The translations under genes were made by a program, and so were the position numbers. A stretch of 64,000 nt of DNA from Exiguobacterium acetylicum DSM 20416 (lineage in GTDB: Bacteria; Bacillota; Bacilli; Exiguobacteriales; Exiguobacteriaceae), in the NCBI RefSeq assembly GCF_000702605.1, contig NZ_JNIR01000001.1, positions 982,501 to 1,046,500 of the forward strand. The letters run 5' to 3'. Positions 61,429 to 64,000 of the stretch are shown here, piece by piece. Below the pieces are notes generated by a model that did not search any database, was not told the DNA's origin, and saw nothing but the letters and a program-made list of their open reading frames with translations. Every line of letters starts with the position of its first letter. Positions within the stretch are counted from its first letter, which is position 1.

Positions 61429-61925
61429 CATGTTCGATTCGCTAATGCAGCATCGAGTCGTCGTTTTTGATGCTGATGATGTGCGAGATGGTACGAAACG
61501 AGAGCATACCACTCTGCTGCGTTCAACCAGCCCATTCCACCGTGACGCGTCTTTTGGTCAGATGCTGTCGACTGAGCGATCGTTGCAAGCGCGGCGTGAC
61601 GATCGCTCAGCTGTCGCCAGCGCGTCCGTAGTCGCTCGATTTGATCCGTCTCGTCAGGTGGTGCATTCATCGTATCCGGTAATCGGATTGGAGTCGCCGG
61701 AAACGCGCCGGCAGTAAATAATCGTTCACCGAACGGAGACTTCCCGGATTCTGTTACTGGTGCGAACTGACATGCCTCGACTTCATCTAAATATTCATGA
61801 CTGACGACAATCAGGTGATCATACATCTGACTGATCGACCATGTGTCATGATCGATGTGATGGATTAATTCATCGGGACGATAGTGATCCAGTTCGTGTA
61901 AGTAAAATGTAAATAGCTCGTTCAT
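61428..61925 (-). CDS. DinB-family protein
   Basis: 165 aa, four-helix-bundle pattern: FTFYLHELDHYRPDELIHHIDHDTWSISQMYDHLIVVSHEYLD, then NAAEWYALVSYHLAHHQHQKRR. Metal-binding histidines (HxxH in SISQMYDHL, AEWYALVSYHLAHH) match DinB_2. These proteins are stress-linked thiol or metal enzymes. AGAGGAG precedes ATG 61925. Confidence 0.8.
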   Translation of the reverse strand: MNELFTFYLHELDHYRPDELIHHIDHDTWSISQMYDHLIVVSHEYLDEVEACQFAPVTESGKSPFGERLFTAGAFPATPIRLPDTMNAPPDETDQIERLRTRWRQLSDRHAALATIAQSTASDQKTRHGGMGWLNAAEWYALVSYHLAHHQHQKRRLDAALANRT

Positions 61926-62015
61926 TTCGTCACTCCTCTCAAAAAACTTCTCCCTACTCTTTTCGAACAAACAGTCACTTCTTCCTGTCATCTTTCCTAG
62001 AAAGGAGGAATCACT

Positions 62016-62771
62016 ATGCAAACCCCTTATCTTCCGATTCCCCATACGCTCTTACGGAGCGGGACGGCATTCGCGTCCGTCCATGAAAAGATGATTTACC
62101 TGATCCTCGAGAGTTTCAGCGGTCAGGATGGTCAAGCGTTTCCGTCCTATCAGACGATTGCCGATGCTGTCCCGTGCAGCAAATCGACGGTCAAGTCGTG
62201 TATCCAGTCCTTGATTGCGAGCGGTCGGATTGAAAAGGTCGAACGCTTTACGAAACACGGAGGGCAGACATCAAATGCCTATCGTGTCCTGCCTCGTGTT
62301 GACAGTACACCCCCGGTAAGTCAGGAGACGACTGCCCCCGAGGTTTTTGTTGCCTCCGAAGAAGAGGTCTTGAAGAAAACGACTTTAAAAAAGGAACTGG
62401 TGCAGCAGTACGAGACGAATCTCGGCAAAGCGACACCCCGAATCAAGCAAGAATTGCTTCAGCTTGCGTCGGAGCACCCAGTCGAGCGGATTCAGTACGC
62501 AATCGAAGAAGCGGCACGGGCGAATAGTCGTCACTTCGGTTATATCGAACAAGTCGTCAAGCGCCTCGCGACCGGATCCGCGACTAAACGTTCCAAACGA
62601 ATAACTCATCGAACGCGGAAAGGAACTTCATTATTTCAATTACCGAATTGGGTTGAACAAGAAAAAATATCACAACGCGCTTACGAGGCGAAACAACAAG
62701 AGCAGCAAGTCATTCCTGACGATGCCGAGATCGCTGAATTGTTACAAGCATTGACAAGGGAGGGAGCTTAA
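62016..62771 (+). CDS. HTH_36 / replication-initiator-like protein
   Basis: 251 aa. N-terminal HTH_36 domain (MIYLILESFSGQDGQAFPSYQTIADAVPCSKSTVKSCIQSLIASGRIEKVERF, residues 24-75), then a helical tail with a basic segment TKRSKRITHRTRKG. The layout resembles phage DnaD/Rep-type replication proteins. AAAGGAGG precedes ATG 62016. It overlaps the next gene by 1 bp. Function in a phage-like context is inference. Confidence 0.7.
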   Translation: MQTPYLPIPHTLLRSGTAFASVHEKMIYLILESFSGQDGQAFPSYQTIADAVPCSKSTVKSCIQSLIASGRIEKVERFTKHGGQTSNAYRVLPRVDSTPPVSQETTAPEVFVASEEEVLKKTTLKKELVQQYETNLGKATPRIKQELLQLASEHPVERIQYAIEEAARANSRHFGYIEQVVKRLATGSATKRSKRITHRTRKGTSLFQLPNWVEQEKISQRAYEAKQQEQQVIPDDAEIAELLQALTREGA

Positions 62772-63406
62772 TGCAATTAGAAGAGTTACTGCGACGGGCA
62801 AACCAAAAACTAACTGTCCCCGGCATGCACCCGACAGTCGTCCGAATCGCGCGTGACGTGATTCGTGAGCTCTATCCGCAAGGGATCAAGCTCGGTATAG
62901 CGCAAAGCTTTCGGAGCATAGCCGAACAGAACGCGTTATATGCGAAGGGACGGACGACACAAGGACCGATTGTCACACAGGCACGAGGGGGTCAATCAAA
63001 CCATAACTTCGGTGTCGCAATCGACGTCTTCCATTACGAAAATGGCGCATTGTTCCTTTCTCCGCCAGACGCGCGACTCCGGCGGATCGTTGCAGCGATG
63101 AAACGACGCGGAATGGACTGGGGAGGCGATTGGTCTCGTTTTCCCGACTACCCACATTTTGAACTGTACGATCATGTTAGTCTTGCCCGCCATCATGTGC
63201 CAAAACCGGGACTCTATCTACGGGAACGAATCCAAGCACCGGAACTCGTTCGGGCAATTGAAAAACGATTAGGTCTAGCGGTAACCGGAGTGTTTGATGC
63301 CCGATTGACGCACGCCGTTCGAACGTTCCAACAGACGTGTCGTCTTGTCGTTGACGGAATTGTTGGTCCACTAACATGGCATCGTTTGTTTCCGGTGTCA
63401 CCATGA
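62771..63406 (+). CDS. M15-family endolysin with PG-binding domain
   Basis: 211 aa. N-terminal VanY/CwlK peptidase domain: IKLGIAQSFRSIAEQNALYAKGR, GGQSNHNFGVAIDVF (HxxxxxxAxD, metal ligands) and DWGGDWSRFPDYPHFEL (second metal His), residues about 35-140. C-terminal peptidoglycan-binding_1 domain (VRAIEKRLGLAVTGVFDARLTHAVRTFQQTCRLVVDGIVGPLTW). It cuts peptide stems of the cell wall; no signal peptide, so it needs the holin next to it for release. Confidence 0.87.
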   Translation: MQLEELLRRANQKLTVPGMHPTVVRIARDVIRELYPQGIKLGIAQSFRSIAEQNALYAKGRTTQGPIVTQARGGQSNHNFGVAIDVFHYENGALFLSPPDARLRRIVAAMKRRGMDWGGDWSRFPDYPHFELYDHVSLARHHVPKPGLYLRERIQAPELVRAIEKRLGLAVTGVFDARLTHAVRTFQQTCRLVVDGIVGPLTWHRLFPVSP

Positions 63407-63648
63407 TTCGTTTTCAAGCGTGGATTCGACTCTTGATTCCGCTCTACGTCTTTCTTGAGTTACTCTTACCGACGCTCGGATTTTCGGCATTACCGGTGTC
63501 GTCAAGTGACGTCGAGCGATTCGTGACGGGTTTGATTGGACTAGTCGGTCTTTTCATTGCTTGGTGGAAAAACAATGACGTGACCGAGCGTGCACTGAGA
63601 CGAAGACAGGCACAGGAACAGCTGGAAAACACATCCTTGACCGATTAA
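63403..63648 (+). CDS. SPP1-family holin
   Basis: 81 aa. One or two helices (IRLLIPLYVFLELLLPTLGF and FVTGLIGLVGLFIAWW) followed by NNDVTERALRRR and a basic tail, the SPP1-type holin pattern (LPVSSSDVERF, AWWKNN). ATG 63403 overlaps the endolysin stop (ATGA), so the two are coupled. Forms membrane pores to release the endolysin. Confidence 0.8.
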   Translation: MIRFQAWIRLLIPLYVFLELLLPTLGFSALPVSSSDVERFVTGLIGLVGLFIAWWKNNDVTERALRRRQAQEQLENTSLTD

Positions 63649-63782
63649 GAAGGCTGGAAGCGTTTGGAATGTGTCAGCAACGGGCATTATTTCATACAAA
63701 CGACTAACAGTTTGATTTCAAGACACCGATATAAGGGATAGACTTTAGTCAAGTAGATAAAGAAAGAAAGGTCGGTCTTTTT

Positions 63783-64000
63783 GTGAAATGGTCAACGTTG
63801 CAGCGGTATTTGTTTTTAGCACTTTGTGCGCTTTTGTTTACAAGCGTCTGGAGCTATCAAGCTTTCCTGAAAATCGAACGAGAAAATGCTCGTATCTTAA
63901 ACGAGGCGATTCCCATCTCGACGGAAGCAGCAGAATTATTTCCAGCGTTATTGAACCTTGAACTCGTCGTCCGCAGTTATATCCTCTCACCGAACGAGGC
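63783..64000 (+). CDS. start of a membrane sensor protein (CHASE3-like), cut by window end
   Basis: GTG at 63783 with AAAGG upstream. The first 72 codons encode one N-terminal helix (YLFLALCALLFTSVWSY) and then a helical outside segment (ENARILNEAIPISTEAAELFPALLNLELVVRSYILSPNEA) with the CHASE3-type 'LExxxRxYxL' look. Probably a histidine kinase, chemoreceptor or GGDEF sensor; the output domain is beyond the window. Confidence 0.6.
   Translation, partial: MKWSTLQRYLFLALCALLFTSVWSYQAFLKIERENARILNEAIPISTEAAELFPALLNLELVVRSYILSPNE

Noticed and set aside
1-64000. Anti-phage defence island or new multi-gene system
   Set aside because: No restriction, CBASS, toxin-antitoxin, retron or similar gene sets were recognised; unknown genes are scattered rather than clustered.

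Overview
The window looks like chromosomal DNA of a low-to-mid GC Bacillota (Firmicutes) of the order Bacillales. Strong AGGAGG-type ribosome sites, frequent TTG/GTG starts, a T-box leader, Rrf2/GntR/MarR/LysR regulators and the general gene style fit Exiguobacterium best. The genus is my inference; no rRNA or other marker gene is present. No rRNA, tRNA or CRISPR array was found.

Layout. 1-3.8 kb: small exported and membrane proteins, an MDR oxidoreductase, an HExxH protein and one nonsense-interrupted membrane gene. 3.9-8.8 kb: a five-gene minus-strand PTS/glycosidase/deacetylase operon with a divergent GntR regulator; its content equals the structural genes of E. coli chbBCAFG, so chitobiose or another beta-diglucoside is the likely substrate. 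8.9-19.7 kb: c-di-GMP region with a PAS-GGDEF cyclase, a GGDEF/EAL protein split by a frameshift, an IS3-family (IS150-like) insertion sequence lodged in a large palindrome, a lipoprotein operon, a decayed lipoprotein paralog and a frameshifted GGDEF cyclase. 20-24.7 kb: two NmrA-like paralogs flanking an unknown gene and an Rrf2 regulator, two unknown proteins and an EamA transporter. 24.8-31.6 kb: an orphan FtsX-type permease, a GNAT enzyme, an MFS exporter behind a T-box leader, and small membrane or exported proteins. 31.7-38.3 kb: a second MDR oxidoreductase, a LysR regulator, a quinol-monooxygenase-like and a DJ-1/PfpI protein, a TnpB element with an amber codon, and an alpha/beta hydrolase. 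38.4-45.1 kb: two ABC exporter operons with YdeI-like and GGDEF genes between them. 45.2-50.9 kb: a Zn-protease lipoprotein, YdbS/YdbT-like PH-domain pair, a possible small RNA, a nucleotidyltransferase and two MarR regulators. 51-56 kb: an Arr-type rifampin ADP-ribosyltransferase, a ywnA/ywnB-like pair with a clear operator, three related membrane proteins and a SatA/YyaR-like acetyltransferase. 56-64 kb: a DedA/glycolipid glycosyltransferase/deacetylase operon, another GGDEF cyclase, DUF402, Nudix and DinB genes, a phage-like HTH/endolysin/holin cassette and the start of a sensor protein.

Taken together this is an ordinary but accessory-rich chromosomal stretch: envelope maintenance, c-di-GMP signalling (five GGDEF proteins, two of them frame-disrupted), small-molecule detoxification and resistance, and two IS elements. 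No obviously new multi-gene system stands out. The most unusual items are the T-box leader on an MFS gene, the IS inside a perfect palindrome, the amber-interrupted TnpB and the stand-alone endolysin/holin cassette.
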